Shown piece by piece: positions 6,738 through 7,896 of a stretch of 7,896 nt of DNA. The number at the start of each line of letters is the position of its first letter. Position 1 is the stretch's first letter. Under the pieces are notes generated by a model. The model did not search any database. It saw only the letters and a program-made list of their open reading frames with translations, and was not told the DNA's origin. A program made the translations under genes and the position numbers. This DNA is from Actinomycetota bacterium (GTDB lineage: Bacteria > Actinomycetota > Actinomycetes > Nanopelagicales > Nanopelagicaceae), in contig WLOR01000067.1 of NCBI GenBank assembly GCA_009699165.1, positions 1 to 7,896 of the forward strand, read 5' to 3'.

Positions 6738-7309
6738 GTGAGAATAAAGAGGAGCAACAATCAGGATTTAAGCGGCACGGTAACAATGATTATGTCGCTC
6801 AATTTTCACCTGAAGAGAGTGAAGTTCTAGTAAATCTCGTAGAACAGATTATTGAGCTGCTTGGAGAGCGTACCGATAATCACAGCGATGATCCGCTAGC
6901 GGCAATGGTTGGAATAACCAGCCATGACTCGCCACCAGATGATGATGTGCTTCTTCGACTATTACCTAACGCATACGCAGACCAAGTTGATGCCTCAGAG
7001 TTTCGAAGATACACCGAGCTCACGTTGCGAGCTAAGAAATCTGCTCATGCAATGTCAATGCGCATAGATTTAAAGAGTTCACCAGATGGTTTTATAGAGG
7101 TTGATCACGATGGTGCAAACGCCTGGCTAGGAGCGATGAACGATATTCGATTAGCTTTAGGCGTGCGATTGAAAGTGCAAGAAAACTCGTATGAGGAGTT
7201 AGAAATCTTGGCACCCGATGATCCAATGCGTGGTGTTTACGCTGTATATAGCTGGCTGGGGTGGCTTCAAGAGAGTTTAATTCAAGCGCTAATGGATGAA
7301 AATCTGTAG
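6734..7309 (+). CDS. DUF2017 family protein
   Basis: A 191-residue actinobacterial protein of unknown function. The start at 6734 (MSENKEEQQ) overlaps the clpS stop in the classic ATGA arrangement. An in-frame ATG at 6701 would add 11 residues but overlap clpS by 37 nt and is less likely. Family features are: [20 protein letters not shown] (24-43); DPLAAMVGI (53-61); the [13 protein letters not shown] stretch (69-81); SEFRRYTE (88-95); a helix after it (96-110); and [17 protein letters not shown] (130-146). The C-terminal [15 protein letters not shown] (167-181) is also typical. It is mostly helical and acidic, with no signal or membrane segment. The gene lies directly after clpS in many actinobacteria, including mycobacteria as I recall, which suggests a role connected with Clp proteolysis, but none is established. 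Confidence 0.9.
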   Translation: MSENKEEQQSGFKRHGNNDYVAQFSPEESEVLVNLVEQIIELLGERTDNHSDDPLAAMVGITSHDSPPDDDVLLRLLPNAYADQVDASEFRRYTELTLRAKKSAHAMSMRIDLKSSPDGFIEVDHDGANAWLGAMNDIRLALGVRLKVQENSYEELEILAPDDPMRGVYAVYSWLGWLQESLIQALMDENL

Positions 7310-7326
7310 TCGCGCATTGCGCACGG

Positions 7327-7332
7327 TAGGAT
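7327..7332 (+). promoter_or_regulatory. -10 box of a leaderless-type promoter for murI
   Basis: CGGTAGGATTAACGTT precedes the murI ATG at 7340. TAGGAT fits TANNNT and ends 7 nt before the ATG. The surrounding GGTAGRAT is shared with the box before argF (GGTAGAAT, 6 nt before its ATG). The 30-bp gap after DUF2017 is the largest same-strand gap on the + strand, which suggests murI has its own promoter. The alternative is that AGGA (7328-7331, 8 nt before the ATG) serves as a Shine-Dalgarno. Confidence 0.4.
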
Positions 7333-7339
7333 TAACGTT

Positions 7340-7896
7340 ATGAGCAATGCGCCGATTGGAATCTTTGATTCCGGAGTAGGTGGGCTTACAGTTGCTAGAT
7401 CTATATTAGATCAACTCCCCAATGAATCGACTTTATATATCGGCGATACTGCAAGGGGTCCGTACGGTCCAAGGCCGTTAGCACAGGTACGTGAGTTTGC
7501 TTTAGAGAGCTTGGATTTTCTCATTGAGCAAGGCGTCAAGGCGATTGTCATCGCGTGCAATACGGCAAGTGCTGCAATGTTACGTGATGCGCGTGAGCGC
7601 TATTCGGTGCCGGTCATTGAAGTTATTCAACCGGCAGCCCGTCGCGCAGTCGCAGCTACTCGGAGTGGAAATATCGGAGTTATTGGCACAAACGCCACCA
7701 TTGAATCTGCAGCATATCTCGATGCTTTTGCTGCAGCACCCCAGTTAAAGATAACTTCTATCGCGTGCCCACTCTTTGTTGAATTTGTAGAGCGGGGCGA
7801 AACATCTGGTACGGAAATCACTGAGATTGCTCGAAATTATCTGGCACCTTTTATAGAGGCAAAGATTGACACCTTAGTTCTTGGGTGCACGCACTA
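7340..7896 (+). CDS. murI: Glutamate racemase (3' truncated by the window)
   Basis: The first 185 codons of glutamate racemase (usual length 255-275), the cofactor-independent enzyme that makes D-glutamate for peptidoglycan in the cytoplasm. The frame stays open to the last base. [14 protein letters not shown] (7-20) carries the conserved D10. [14 protein letters not shown] (33-46) is the family's substrate loop. IACNTASA (71-78) carries the first catalytic cysteine C73. [12 protein letters not shown] (112-123) opens the second half. LVLGCTH (179-185) at the very end carries the second catalytic cysteine C183. Both acid/base cysteines are present, so the enzyme should be active. The start at 7340 puts GIFDSG at the usual distance from the N-terminus; no upstream alternative is needed. 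It follows DUF2017 by 30 nt. In M. tuberculosis murI lies a few genes after clpS as I recall, so this is a shortened version of that arrangement. Confidence 0.96.
   Translation, partial: MSNAPIGIFDSGVGGLTVARSILDQLPNESTLYIGDTARGPYGPRPLAQVREFALESLDFLIEQGVKAIVIACNTASAAMLRDARERYSVPVIEVIQPAARRAVAATRSGNIGVIGTNATIESAAYLDAFAAAPQLKITSIACPLFVEFVERGETSGTEITEIARNYLAPFIEAKIDTLVLGCTH

Noticed and set aside
7312..7322. GCGC-ATT-GCGC inverted repeat after DUF2017 as a terminator
   Set aside because: Arms of only 4 bp with a 3-nt loop and no T-tract; too short to support a call.
1..7896. Mobile element, CRISPR, phage or defence system
   Set aside because: No transposase, integrase, repeat array or toxin-antitoxin pair is visible; nearly all sequence is accounted for by housekeeping genes with similar base use.

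Overview
The window looks like a piece of a compact, AT-leaning actinobacterial chromosome. GC content is in the mid-40s by eye, not counted. The pointers to Actinobacteria are a DUF3039 zinc-ribbon protein, a ClpS of the 'WDDPVNLM' type directly followed by a DUF2017 protein and then murI, a three-gene (split PntA) transhydrogenase, and TANNNT boxes placed 6-7 nt before start codons as in leaderless actinobacterial transcripts. Tiny or negative intergenic gaps, moderate GC and short proteins fit a streamlined freshwater lineage such as the acI/Nanopelagicales group. That placement is inference and was not tested against any database.

Layout. Positions 1-498 (+ strand) hold the last 39 codons of an unrecognised gene and a small VOC/glyoxalase-like protein. 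Positions 495-4247 (- strand) hold a tight run read right to left: argF (ornithine carbamoyltransferase), then pntAA, pntAB and pntB (proton-translocating NAD(P) transhydrogenase). The VOC gene and pntB converge: their stop codons overlap by 4 bp inside the loop of a perfect 11-bp inverted repeat. Positions 4301-7309 (+ strand) hold DUF3039, a secreted family-18 glycoside hydrolase with two C-terminal beta-sandwich-like repeats, clpS and DUF2017, all overlapping or within 2 nt of each other. murI (glutamate racemase) starts at 7340 and runs off the window end.

How the genes work together. The transhydrogenase makes NADPH from NADH using the proton gradient, and argF carries out the carbamoyl transfer of arginine synthesis; sharing one transcript would tie NADPH supply to amino-acid biosynthesis. 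The + strand block combines regulated proteolysis (ClpS, the adaptor of ClpCP/ClpAP), two conserved actinobacterial proteins of unknown role (DUF3039, DUF2017), an exported glycosidase, and the D-glutamate supply for peptidoglycan (MurI). The glycosidase is the odd one out and may act on the cell wall.

No RNA gene, CRISPR array, insertion sequence, attachment site or origin was seen, and there is no gene-free stretch above 60 bp. Most of the window is ordinary housekeeping. The points worth a second look are the coding palindrome at the convergent stops, the argF-pnt linkage, the leaderless-type promoters, and the GH18 gene inside the DUF3039-clpS block.
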